Shown here one piece after another: positions 8,168-15,476 of a stretch of 20,860 bases of DNA. The first letter of the stretch is position 1; every line of letters begins with the position of its first letter. The notes under the pieces were generated by a model. The model did not search any database and had not been told where the DNA came from. It saw only the letters and a list, made by a program, of their open reading frames with translations. Source of the DNA: DATGSL01 sp964645585 (GTDB lineage: Bacteria > Verrucomicrobiota > Verrucomicrobiia > Opitutales > T3Sed10-336); assembly GCA_964645585.1 (NCBI GenBank), contig CAZYAN010000062.1:1-20860 (forward strand), written 5' to 3'. A program made the translations under genes and the position numbers.

Positions 8168-9268
8168 TTGACTGCCAAACCGAAAATTCTCGTTGTTGAT
8201 GATCAGCCGATCAACGTTCATCTGCTCAAGCGCATGCTCGAGCGCGAAGAGATGGAAGTCAGGACGGCGCAAAGCGGCCAGGAATGCCTGGACGAGGTTC
8301 AGCGGGAGCTGCCGGATATCATCCTTCTCGACGTCATGATGCCCGGCATGGACGGCCTTGAGGTCTGCCAGCATCTGAAACAGTCCGAGGACACAAAATC
8401 GATCCCGATTATCTTTATCTCCGCGCGCTCGAGTAAAGAGGGCCGGCTCGAAGGGCTCGCCAGCGGTGCAGTCGATTACATCACAAAGCCGATCGACCTC
8501 GACGAAACCCTCGCGCGGATCCGTACCCAGCTCCGGTTCCTGACGATCAATCGCCAGAACCTCGAACTCCAGAAACGCCTCGACGAAGCCCGCCGCGTCG
8601 CCACGATCGGCGCGATTACCCGCGGCCTCGCCCACAATCTCAACAACCTCCTCGGCGTCACGGTCGGCTATGTCGAGCTGATCAAAACCTACTACGACCA
8701 GCCGGCGATGATCCAAAAAAACGCGGTCATGCTCGAACGCGCGATTATGCGGATCGTCGAAATGGTCAAACAGGTCAGCTACGTCGCTGTCGAAAATCAG
8801 GTGCCCGTTTCTTCAATCGACCTGCGGCAGCTCCTCACAAACGCCGTCACCCGATACCAGCACGACAATCAGATCAATGACTCCGTCGAAATTGTCGCTG
8901 AGCCGGGCGTCACCGTGCAAACCAACCCCGAGGTGATGGAAGACGCGATTGCCCGCGTTTTGACGAACGCATGGGAGAGCTACGGCGATGAGGCCGACGG
9001 TGAACGGCGAATTATCCTGACCGGAACGGTAAAAGACACAGAAAACTCCAAGAAAGAACTGATTTTGACTGTCGACGATTTCGGACAGGGGATCGATCCC
9101 GCCATCCGCGACAGCATTTTCGAGCCGTTCACGAGCTCCAAGCGAACCGTCGGCACCGGAATGGGCCTCACGGTCGCCCGCCACTGCCTGCGCAACCTCG
9201 CCGGCCAGATGTCGCTCGAAGACCGCCCTGGAGGCGGCACAAGAGCCGTCATGTCCCATGAATTTTGA
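8168..9268 (+). CDS. Receiver-histidine kinase hybrid, cytoplasmic
   Basis: This 366-residue signalling protein has a receiver domain followed by a kinase core. The receiver (1-122) has D11-D12, phosphoacceptor D55 in LLDVMMPGMDG, S85 and K107. The dimerisation helix carries H156 in GLAHNLNNLLG. The ATPase domain has the N box with N267 in TNAWES, a G1 box DDFGQGI (303-309), and a G2 box GTGMGL (329-334). There is no sensor or membrane segment, so input probably comes through phosphorylation of the receiver. Residue 157 after the histidine is Asn, where most kinases have Glu or Asp. The start is TTG at 8168; no ATG precedes the receiver core. It lies 95 bp upstream of the GspE-like ATPase. 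Its output partner is not evident; the orphan regulator at 2521 is one possibility. Confidence 0.92.
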   Translation: MTAKPKILVVDDQPINVHLLKRMLEREEMEVRTAQSGQECLDEVQRELPDIILLDVMMPGMDGLEVCQHLKQSEDTKSIPIIFISARSSKEGRLEGLASGAVDYITKPIDLDETLARIRTQLRFLTINRQNLELQKRLDEARRVATIGAITRGLAHNLNNLLGVTVGYVELIKTYYDQPAMIQKNAVMLERAIMRIVEMVKQVSYVAVENQVPVSSIDLRQLLTNAVTRYQHDNQINDSVEIVAEPGVTVQTNPEVMEDAIARVLTNAWESYGDEADGERRIILTGTVKDTENSKKELILTVDDFGQGIDPAIRDSIFEPFTSSKRTVGTGMGLTVARHCLRNLAGQMSLEDRPGGGTRAVMSHEF

Positions 9269-9363
9269 TACAGCCTGATTCTTCCGTCTCGATTTTATTA
9301 TTGGATTTCTTCCTGGCTCCTTACTTGGTTCCCCTTCGTCTCCTCCTGTTCACTTAATCTCCC

Positions 9364-10926
9364 GTGGAAGAAATAACGTTCATACACGATGAAAGCGCCC
9401 GTTACCTCCTCATCCTTCTGGGCTCGCTCGTCTGGCTGACCGCGCTTTCTCTCGCCTCACGAATCAGCCGCCTGCCGCCGAGACCGCGAGCGCTGGTCAA
9501 TCTGCTCTCCTTGGCCACCGGCCCCGTCGGCTGGAGCGTCCACGCCTATTCGTGGTATCAGGGCCGCCAAACACCGCCGGCTGATGCCGGAAGCGAATCA
9601 CTTCCGCCTTCCCTCGCCCCCCGTCCGGTCGAAGAAGCGGTCGCCACTAAGACCGCTGTCGCCTTGGCAACCATCGCGGCCCCGGCAGCCGCAAGCCAGC
9701 GAAAGTTTCGCATTTCCGCCTTCGTCAGTCGCTTGTTCGGCAAGAAATCGCAGATCCACAACGACAGCGAAATATTCAACGGCATGATGCTCGCCGCGGT
9801 TGAACAGCAAGCGACCGACATCCATCTCGAATGCCATGAGGATCACTATCTCGCCCGGGTGCGAGTCAATGGCATCCTGCGCGATCTCGATTCCTTTCCA
9901 CGTGATACTGGCGAACGGCTTGTGTCGATCGCCAAGGTTCTCGCTTCCCTGAACGTCGCCGACAAACTCAAGCCGCAGGACGGCCGCCTCGAATGGACCC
10001 ATCCCAAGGAGGCGGTGAAACTCGATGTTCGTGTCTCGGTCTCGCCGTCGCTCCGCGGCGAAAAGCTGGCGCTCCGTTTCCTCAATCGGCCAGCCTCCGC
10101 AATCGACATGGCCTCCCTTGGGATGAACGAGGCGATGCAGCGCGCCTTGAAGCGGGCGATCCGCCACCCCGAGGGTTTCATTCTTATCGCCGGCCCGACC
10201 GGCTCCGGCAAAACATCGACCGCCTACAGTCTCCTTTCCCAACTCGCTGGCTCATCGGTCAATATCATGACGATCGAGGATCCGGTCGAATACACGCTCC
10301 CCTACGCGACGCAGATCGCCATCAACGCCAAACTCGGCGTCACCTTTCAAACCGGCCTCACCACCCTCCTCCGCCAAGATCCGGACATCATCCTGATCGG
10401 TGAAATGCGCGACCCCGACTCCTTTCACGTCGCCATCCGCGCCAGTCTCAGCGGCCACCTTGTCATCAGCACAATGCACGCGCGCGACTCCGTGCAGGTG
10501 TTCGCCAATCTCCGCAACCTCGGCATCGAAACTTCCAGTCTCGCCGCCGCGGTCAAACTGGTGGTCGCTCAACGTCTCGTTCGCGTGCTTTGCCCGCACT
10601 GCAAGATCCAGGACACCGATTTTGACGAGGAAACCTGGACCTTTCTCGGCGGGGAAGCCGAGCACATCCCTGTTTACCAGCCGGGCGACGGCTGCGACCA
10701 TTGCTTCCGTTCAGGCTTCTCCGGCCGAACCGGAATTTTCGAATTCATCCGGATGGACAGCACCGTCAAGGAATGGCTGGAAAATAAAAGCCACGAAACC
10801 GACCTTCGCCGGAGTTTAATCGAAAACGGTTTTCGCGCGATGCGAGAGGATGCGCGCGAAAAAGTGCTTGCCGGATACGTCTGGGCACAAGACGCGATTC
10901 GCGCGGCGGGGATGGATGCGTCATGA
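9364..10926 (+). CDS. GspE/PilB-type secretion ATPase with N-terminal membrane anchor
   Basis: This 520-residue hexameric ATPase belongs to the type II secretion/type IV pilus class. The C-terminal motor is complete: a TDIHLE start to the second N domain (151-156), Walker A AGPTGSGKT (276-284), an Asp box near IEDPVEY (305-310), Walker B DPDIILIGEMRD (339-350), a His box near STMHARD, and a zinc-type pair of CxxC motifs (C410/C413 and C444/C447). The usual N-terminal GspE domain is absent. Instead residues 13-31 and about 43-61 look like transmembrane helices, followed by an Ala/Pro-rich linker (70-112). The start is GTG at 9364. The stop overlaps the next gene by 4 bp, suggesting translational coupling. 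No gspF, gspG or other secretin-system gene is near, so the machine it drives is unknown. Confidence 0.88.
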   Translation: MEEITFIHDESARYLLILLGSLVWLTALSLASRISRLPPRPRALVNLLSLATGPVGWSVHAYSWYQGRQTPPADAGSESLPPSLAPRPVEEAVATKTAVALATIAAPAAASQRKFRISAFVSRLFGKKSQIHNDSEIFNGMMLAAVEQQATDIHLECHEDHYLARVRVNGILRDLDSFPRDTGERLVSIAKVLASLNVADKLKPQDGRLEWTHPKEAVKLDVRVSVSPSLRGEKLALRFLNRPASAIDMASLGMNEAMQRALKRAIRHPEGFILIAGPTGSGKTSTAYSLLSQLAGSSVNIMTIEDPVEYTLPYATQIAINAKLGVTFQTGLTTLLRQDPDIILIGEMRDPDSFHVAIRASLSGHLVISTMHARDSVQVFANLRNLGIETSSLAAAVKLVVAQRLVRVLCPHCKIQDTDFDEETWTFLGGEAEHIPVYQPGDGCDHCFRSGFSGRTGIFEFIRMDSTVKEWLENKSHETDLRRSLIENGFRAMREDAREKVLAGYVWAQDAIRAAGMDAS

Positions 10927-11402
10927 GTTCCACCGTCGGAATTATCATTCTCGCGGTCCTTCTCTCCGGGATCATCTGGGGTGCGATTGCCGTGGCGACG
11001 GAGGATGGTTTCTTCACGTCGATGTGCACCCTGGTCGTGCTGTTTTCCGCCTACCAGATCGCCCGGCACGAATGGGAATTCTTCTATCGGTTTCTCAGCG
11101 GGAACGGTCTGAACCATTTGCAGGCCCTCTCCGCCGGCTACTGGACCGGCTTTTTAATGATTGTCGGACCAGGCATCGTCGCCGCGCGCCTGCTCGCCAA
11201 GCCCAAGGTGCCGTTTCCGTATCCATTCGAACGATACGGCACCTTCGCGATCGGCGCCTGCGCGGGCATTCTGATTTTCGCCTCACTCATGCAGTGGCTT
11301 TTCTTCTTCGATTTCATCCGCCAGCTCTTCGGTCAATCGCTCGGTGTCTTTCACCCGATTTTTGATATCCTCGGCTACCGCGGCGACGGCTTCGGCGGAT
11401 AA
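10923..11402 (+). CDS. Small four-helix membrane protein coupled to GspE-like ATPase
   Basis: This 159-residue integral membrane protein was not recognised as a named family. Four hydrophobic segments are visible, at about 5-25, 31-46, 70-91 and 107-128. They are separated by charged loops including ARHEWEFFYRFLSG and LAKPKVPFPYPFERYG. The topology is CvpA-like, but no diagnostic motif supports that name. ATG 10923 overlaps the stop of the ATPase gene (ATGA), so the two products are probably made together and may interact. The C terminus is glycine-rich (GYRGDGFGG). A dispersed palindromic repeat begins 16 bp after the stop. Confidence 0.8.
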   Translation: MSSTVGIIILAVLLSGIIWGAIAVATEDGFFTSMCTLVVLFSAYQIARHEWEFFYRFLSGNGLNHLQALSAGYWTGFLMIVGPGIVAARLLAKPKVPFPYPFERYGTFAIGACAGILIFASLMQWLFFFDFIRQLFGQSLGVFHPIFDILGYRGDGFGG

Positions 11403-11417
11403 AAGCCAGCAAGCCCT

Positions 11418-11470
11418 CACGCTCCCACGAGCGTGCGCCGCCGCGGCTGCCGCCGCGAGCCGGCGGAAGT
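11418..11470. repeat. Dispersed palindromic repeat, copy A
   Basis: A hairpin CACGCTC-CCAC-GAGCGTG (11418-11435) is followed by a GC-rich arm with GCTGCCGCCGCGAGCCG (from 11446). It matches copy B at 17303-17350 in both parts. The second base of the aligned 18-bp stem and its partner differ as A-T here and G-C in copy B, a compensatory change. It lies just after the membrane-protein stop, in the 147-bp gap before the isochorismatase gene. The rest of the gap shows nothing. Confidence 0.6.
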
Positions 11471-11549
11471 TCCCCTCATGAACCCTTGACGGCTACCCTG
11501 TCTTGCCTGAAACGTATTTGTCTCTCACCCTGCTGAAACAACCATTTCC

Positions 11550-12122
11550 ATGGATTCCGAACCGATGAAGTCCGTCGCTCTCCTGGTCATCGATGTCCAG
11601 GAGGCTTTTCTCAAAGTGATTCCGCGCGGCGCGGAATTGCTCAGCCGCTGCTGCTTCGCCGTCGAGGCCGCGCAACTGCTCGGAATCCGCGTCTGGTTCA
11701 CGACCCAAGTTCCGGAGAAACTCGGCGATCTTCATCCGCGGCTTCAGGATATAGCGGACGATCCAGCCGTCTTCCCTAAAACCGCCTTCTCCGCCTTGGC
11801 CGCCGATCGGCTTTCCGAAACGCTGCAGGCTGCCGGAACGGACCATCTTCTCCTTGCCGGGCTGGAAACTTCGGTCTGTGTCTACCAAACAGCCGTAGCG
11901 GCGACCCACCAGGATTACGCCGTCACCTTGCTGACCGATTGCGTCGGAGGGCGGCGTCACGAAGATGGCGACGCCGCCTTGCGCGCGCTGGCACATACCG
12001 GCTGTCATGTCCTCCCGTCCGAGTCGGTTTTTTACTCGATCGTCGGCGATGCCGCTCATCCGCGCTTCCGCGAGTTCACGAAGCTGGTCAGAAAGTACAG
12101 CGCTGAGCCGGCCGCTCAATGA
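11550..12122 (+). CDS. Isochorismatase-fold cysteine hydrolase
   Basis: This 190-residue cytoplasmic hydrolase belongs to the isochorismatase-like superfamily. The catalytic triad is clear: D15 in LLVIDVQEAF, K77 in VFPKTAFSAL, and C110 in LAGLETSVCVYQTA. The overall pattern is close to the YcaC/hydrolase-2 branch, not true isochorismatase, and no siderophore genes are near. Substrates in this superfamily include amides such as nicotinamide and ureidoacrylate, so the reaction is left open. ATG 11550 is used; an ATG five codons later (MKSVALLVIDVQ) is an equally family-like start. It is followed by the OB-HD gene after 69 bp on the same strand. Confidence 0.9.
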   Translation: MDSEPMKSVALLVIDVQEAFLKVIPRGAELLSRCCFAVEAAQLLGIRVWFTTQVPEKLGDLHPRLQDIADDPAVFPKTAFSALAADRLSETLQAAGTDHLLLAGLETSVCVYQTAVAATHQDYAVTLLTDCVGGRRHEDGDAALRALAHTGCHVLPSESVFYSIVGDAAHPRFREFTKLVRKYSAEPAAQ

Positions 12123-12191
12123 TTTCTTGGATTCGCAGCAATAACCCCCAAGGATTCGTTCCCCTCAGCCCCGGCAGGAACGGTTGAAGTT

Positions 12192-13289
12192 ATGTCTGAC
12201 AGCAATGAGCACATGCCGAATGGCCATCTGACCATCCAAGATTTGCGGCATCCGGACCGCTCGCGCGGGGATCCATTCGCCAGCATACTCCTGGTTCGCA
12301 AAGTCAGCAGCCGGACCGCGAAAAACAATAATCCGTTCCTGCATGTCGAGCTGGGCGACAGGTTCGGCTCGTTCTCCTTCGTCTGCTTCAACGACAGTCC
12401 GTTCTTCACCCTTCTTCAAAGCGGCGCCGAGGGAAAGGTTGCCGCCGTCGAGGGCGAGATCGACTTCTATCAAAACCGCCTGTCGCCGAAGATCACGCGT
12501 CTCGCCTTCGTCACAGGGGAGGAACTTTCTAAACCGGATCTCCTCGATTCCCTGGTGTCGGCTTCCCCGGAGGATATCGACGGGCTGATGGACGAACTGG
12601 ATACATTCATAAATTCGATCCGGCACCCAGGTTTGCGCGCCACCGTCGAAAATGTCTTTGCTGAAATCGGTCCCGTATTTCGCGAATCGACGGCCGCAAT
12701 TTCCATGCACCACGCCTATCGCGGCGGTTTGCTGGAACACACGGTTCACCTCGCCCGCGCCTGCAAGGCGCTGCTCCCGCTTTATCCCGAAGTGGACGCG
12801 GACCTCGCCCTCGCCGGCTGCATTCTTCACGACGTCGGCAAGTGTCTCGAGTACACCGGCCAACTCGCCCCCAAGAGGACGAGGATCGGCATTCTGCAAG
12901 GCCATGTGGTTCTCGGTTATCGACTAGTCCGCAAAGCCGGAATGATCGCGCGGCTCGATCCCGATCTCCTCGAACGCCTCGAACATATCATTCTCAGCCA
13001 CCAAGGGGAAATGGAATGGGGCGCAGCCGCGATGGCCGCCACCCCGGAAGCGGTGTTCGTTTCGATGATCGATAATCTCGACGCGAAAATGGGCATGGTT
13101 CAGCACGCCCTCCGGCAGACCCGCGAGGAGCAAGAGTTCTCCGATTTTCTCCCCGGCTTGCAGACTTCCCTCCTCTGCACACAGCCGCAAACAGAACCGC
13201 CACCACCTGCTGAGTCGGAAAGTGCCGATGTCCAAGAGGAACCGGAAACGGCAACCGCCGACGATGAGCCCGCCCCGGAGACCGCTTGA
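12192..13289 (+). CDS. yhaM: YhaM-type OB-fold/HD-domain 3'-5' exoribonuclease
   Basis: This 365-residue protein resembles the YhaM family of metal-dependent 3'-5' exonucleases. An N-terminal OB fold (about 28-108, LLVRKVSSRTAKNNNPFLHVELGD and VEGEIDFYQ) would bind single-stranded nucleic acid. The HD domain (about 172-305) has H183 in GGLLEHT, the H213-D214 pair in ILHDVGK, H238 in GHVVLGY, H270 in ILSHQGEMEWG and D294 in DNLDAKM. The C-terminal 40 residues are an acidic, proline-rich low-complexity tail not typical of Bacillus YhaM. ATG 12192 is the first start of the frame. A phosphoesterase gene follows after 35 bp and is probably cotranscribed. The nuclease role is taken from the family and has not been shown for this protein. 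Confidence 0.88.
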   Translation: MSDSNEHMPNGHLTIQDLRHPDRSRGDPFASILLVRKVSSRTAKNNNPFLHVELGDRFGSFSFVCFNDSPFFTLLQSGAEGKVAAVEGEIDFYQNRLSPKITRLAFVTGEELSKPDLLDSLVSASPEDIDGLMDELDTFINSIRHPGLRATVENVFAEIGPVFRESTAAISMHHAYRGGLLEHTVHLARACKALLPLYPEVDADLALAGCILHDVGKCLEYTGQLAPKRTRIGILQGHVVLGYRLVRKAGMIARLDPDLLERLEHIILSHQGEMEWGAAAMAATPEAVFVSMIDNLDAKMGMVQHALRQTREEQEFSDFLPGLQTSLLCTQPQTEPPPPAESESADVQEEPETATADDEPAPETA

Positions 13290-13324
13290 TAAATTCGCCT
13301 CCTTTCATCCCTCCAATCGCCAGC

Positions 13325-13771
13325 ATGCGCATCGCCGTTCTATCCGATACTCACGACCGTCTGCCCGAGCGGCTCTTGACGGAAATTGAATCCGCTTCAG
13401 TCGATGAAATTTGGCACTTGGGCGATGTTTGCGAAGAGCACGTGCTCATCGAGATCCAGGCTCTCGGAAAGCCGCTCTATGTCGTGCGAGGCAATTGCGA
13501 TGACAATTTTAACTGGCCGCTGACGCGCGACCTCGAGCGCGAAGGGCTCCGCTTTCATCTTGTTCACATTCCGCGACGGACCGCTCCGGAAGGTTGTGAC
13601 GTGCTTCTCCACGGCCACACTCACGTTCCTCGCGACGAAATGGTCGAGGGTGTCCGCTTTCTCAACCCCGGCTGCATCACACGTCCGAACCGCGGCGCCC
13701 CTCCGAGCTACGCGATCCTCGAGATCAATGAAGGCGAGCTCACGTGGAAACTGAAGCCAGTTCCCCTGTAG
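13325..13771 (+). CDS. YfcE/MJ0936-type metallophosphoesterase
   Basis: This 148-residue calcineurin-like phosphoesterase is probably a cytoplasmic phosphodiesterase. The di-metal motif set is present: D8 and H10 in LSDTHD, D34 in HLGDV, N57 and D59 in RGNCDD, H81 in LVHIPR, and H96, H98, H100 in LHGHTH. It is slightly shorter than the usual family length. ATG 13325 is chosen because MRIAVLSDTH is the canonical start; a TTG at 13286 overlapping the upstream stop would add a 13-residue extension with no family match. It follows the YhaM-type gene by 35 bp, suggesting a shared role in nucleotide or RNA turnover, which is inference. Confidence 0.9.
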   Translation: MRIAVLSDTHDRLPERLLTEIESASVDEIWHLGDVCEEHVLIEIQALGKPLYVVRGNCDDNFNWPLTRDLEREGLRFHLVHIPRRTAPEGCDVLLHGHTHVPRDEMVEGVRFLNPGCITRPNRGAPPSYAILEINEGELTWKLKPVPL

Positions 13772-13780
13772 TCAGCGCAA

Positions 13781-13796
13781 CCGCGCTCGTGAGAGC
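13781..13796. repeat. Dispersed palindromic repeat, copy C (partial, inverted)
   Basis: CCGCGCTCGTGAGAGC is identical, over 16 nt and in inverted orientation, to the core of copy B at 17307-17322. The inner 4-bp stem GCTC/GAGC with loop GTGA is kept, but the outer stem is lost because AATC follows in place of GCGG. It sits in the 31-bp gap between the convergent phosphoesterase and D,D-carboxypeptidase genes. Confidence 0.55.
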
Positions 13797-13802
13797 AATC
13801 GT

Positions 13803-14852
13803 TTACTCATTTCGATCTTCCACGGGCTTATGCCCGAGCTGGAGCCAAGCGAAACGATACAGGTTCTGACTGTCGACGTAGCGGACGGAGGAAGCGGCCG
13901 ACCCAAGGACAATGACCAGCAAATCATCATTCCCGCGGCGTCCCATCGAAACGAGACAAGCTCCGGCCCGCCGCGTGGTTCCGGTTTTGACACCATAAAA
14001 TCCCTCCGTCTCCAACAGGTGATTCGTGTTCTTCCAAGTCGTCTCGCGGCTGCCGCCATCCGGAGTCGCCAATGTCGCGCGGTATTCCCGCGTGTTCACG
14101 ATCTCCTGAAACAGCGGGTGCTTCCAGGCTTCCAGCGTAACCTTTGCCAAATCTAAGACCGTTGATTCGTGACCGTCAGCATCCAATCCGTGCGGATTGG
14201 CAAACGACGTATTCGCCATGCCGAGATCCTTCGCCGCCTGGTTCATCGCGTCCACGAAGGCGTCGTGAGCAGACTCATCTGTCGGAACAACCGCGTCTCC
14301 TCCTCCAGCGGCGACGCCTGGATCTTCTTCATTCTGAGTATCCAAAATTCGCCGCCCGACGGTTTCCGCCAGCGCGACCGACGCGTCGTTGCCCGACGGA
14401 AGAAGCAGGCCGTACAAAAGGTCGCGCAAGACAACTCTCTCCCCCTCCGTGATCCGAGCACTCGAACCGCGCGTTTCATCCGCGCGCTTCGAAAAGATCA
14501 CAATTTCTTCGAGAAGGCTCGGATCCCGTTCCGCTTCGCGCAGCACCACGAGGGCAGTCATGATCTTCGTCGTGCTCGCGATGGCGCGGCGGTCCTCGAC
14601 CGCCTCGCCCCAAAGCAGGTCGCCGCTCTTCCTGTCAAAAATGCCCCACGCTTCCGCCGATACAAAGGGCGGGCCCGCCAGCGAATCCGCCCGACGACGC
14701 TCCACCAACTCGGGCGCGGACGAGGCGGCCAAAGGCATGATCGCCAGAACCATTCCAAGCAGCCAAGCCAGAAGACAAAGGGAAGAATTCAGCCGTCCAG
14801 CGACAGATACCGCCGCCGCGCGAACGTGAGCCGAGGCAATCTTTTCCGTCAT
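13803..14852 (-). CDS. dacA: D-alanyl-D-alanine carboxypeptidase (S11 family)
   Basis: This 349-residue low-molecular-weight penicillin-binding protein removes the terminal D-Ala from peptidoglycan pentapeptides in the periplasm. A hydrophobic export segment spans about 22-44 (LCLLAWLLGMVLAIMPLAAS). The three active-site motifs are present: S93-T-T-K96, S153-G-N155 and K289-T-G291. An insertion of about 24 residues (about 171-194, acidic then Gly/Ala-rich) follows the SGN motif region. The chain ends soon after the catalytic domain, so the C-terminal beta domain and amphipathic anchor of PBP5 are missing. ATG 14852 is chosen because AAGGA precedes it by 6 bp; the frame is open upstream to 14933. 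The DUF892 gene lies 55 bp upstream on the same strand. Confidence 0.93.
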   Translation of the reverse strand: MTEKIASAHVRAAAVSVAGRLNSSLCLLAWLLGMVLAIMPLAASSAPELVERRRADSLAGPPFVSAEAWGIFDRKSGDLLWGEAVEDRRAIASTTKIMTALVVLREAERDPSLLEEIVIFSKRADETRGSSARITEGERVVLRDLLYGLLLPSGNDASVALAETVGRRILDTQNEEDPGVAAGGGDAVVPTDESAHDAFVDAMNQAAKDLGMANTSFANPHGLDADGHESTVLDLAKVTLEAWKHPLFQEIVNTREYRATLATPDGGSRETTWKNTNHLLETEGFYGVKTGTTRRAGACLVSMGRRGNDDLLVIVLGSAASSVRYVDSQNLYRFAWLQLGHKPVEDRNE

Positions 14853-14858
14853 ATTATT

Positions 14859-14863
14859 TCCTT
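14859..14863 (-). promoter_or_regulatory. Ribosome binding site setting the dacA start
   Basis: AAGGA on the minus strand lies 6 bp before the ATG at 14852. This supports that start over the longer upstream frame, whose first 27 codons give a basic, non-family-like sequence. Confidence 0.6.
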
Positions 14864-14907
14864 GGTTGCGCGCATCCCCGCGACACCTTCCAGCACGCGA
14901 TGGCCCC

Positions 14908-15285
14908 CTACCATGCGCAAGAACGTTCCTCAAGGCAAGGCGGACTTTCGCGCGAACCGCGCGCGGCCGCTGTCGAACGCGTCACCGCCGTCAGCACATC
15001 ACTGGCGGCGGTCATCAGCGGCTCGATTCTTCGCGACTCACGCCGGTCCGCCTGTTCGAGCGAAGCAAAGATTTCTTCCAGAAAAATGACGCGCGCGGCC
15101 GTCTGTTCGAGATGCCGCGTCAGCACCTGGTTCGCTTCGCGCGCCGGTAAACTTCGCGTGACTTCCGGCAGAATTCCCATCCAGCGCTTCTCGCATTGAT
15201 ACAACGAACAGATCTCTTCGATAAAGAACTGGCGCAAAGGCTCAGGTCGCCTCGATTGCCGAATCTCCTGATCGATCAGTTTCAT
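14908..15285 (-). CDS. Short DUF892 (YciE/YciF-like) ferritin-fold protein, possibly truncated
   Basis: This 125-residue protein resembles DUF892, a ferritin-like four-helix family often linked to stress. The match covers the first two helices and part of the third: LRQFFIEEICSLYQCEKRWMGILPEV and LTRHLEQTAARVIFLEEIFASLEQ, with the paired Glu and the ExxH-like RHLEQT pattern. The usual last helix (an AAQKVEHYEIAxYGTL-type segment) is absent, and the chain ends in an Arg/Ser-rich tail. The family is normally about 160 residues. I looked for the missing helix in the other minus-strand frames down to the dacA start and did not see it. ATG 15285 follows a strong purine run GAGGGGGG (15300-15293). 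It may be a decayed gene or a short functional variant. Confidence 0.65.
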   Translation of the reverse strand: MKLIDQEIRQSRRPEPLRQFFIEEICSLYQCEKRWMGILPEVTRSLPAREANQVLTRHLEQTAARVIFLEEIFASLEQADRRESRRIEPLMTAASDVLTAVTRSTAAARGSRESPPCLEERSCAW

Positions 15286-15398
15286 ACTAAAACCCCCCTC
15301 TTCTTTTTGCCCAACCATACCCCACCCAGGGAACACAAACAATCGGGTCCCATCCGGGGACAATGTCAGCAATTACCCATCGTGCGGTCAGGGCACGA

Positions 15399-15468
15399 AT
15401 TCCCAATTTCCTCTTTCCAATTTCCCCTTTCCACTTTCCGCTTTCCACTTTCCGCTTTCCGCTTTCAA
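15399..15468. repeat. Ten-copy heptamer tandem repeat (CTTTCCR-type)
   Basis: Ten contiguous 7-bp units span this stretch. The first units are diverged (ATTCCCA, ATTTCCT, ATTTCCC) and the last are near-identical CTTTCCA or CTTTCCG, ending in CTTTCAA. On the other strand the unit reads YGGAAAG. It ends 8 bp before the deacylase ATG at 15477 and lies in the 191-bp gap between divergent DUF892 and deacylase genes. Translated in the deacylase frame it would give a 7-residue periodic peptide (PFHFPLS-TFRFPLS), which is why the longer upstream start is rejected. Confidence 0.85.
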
Positions 15469-15476
15469 ATCCCGTC

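Noticed and set aside
13286..13324. TTG start of the phosphoesterase overlapping the upstream stop
   Set aside because: It would add a 13-residue extension ahead of the canonical MRIAVLSDTH start.
14169..15089. Long + strand open frame across dacA and DUF892
   Set aside because: It is antisense to dacA, which has SxxK, SxN and KTG motifs in the minus frame, and it has no domain of its own.
15399..15468. CRISPR array
   Set aside because: The units are contiguous 7-mers with no spacers and there are no cas genes.
15363..15476. N-terminal extension of the deacylase
   Set aside because: It is translation of the heptamer array, giving a periodic peptide; a clean signal peptide starts at 15477.
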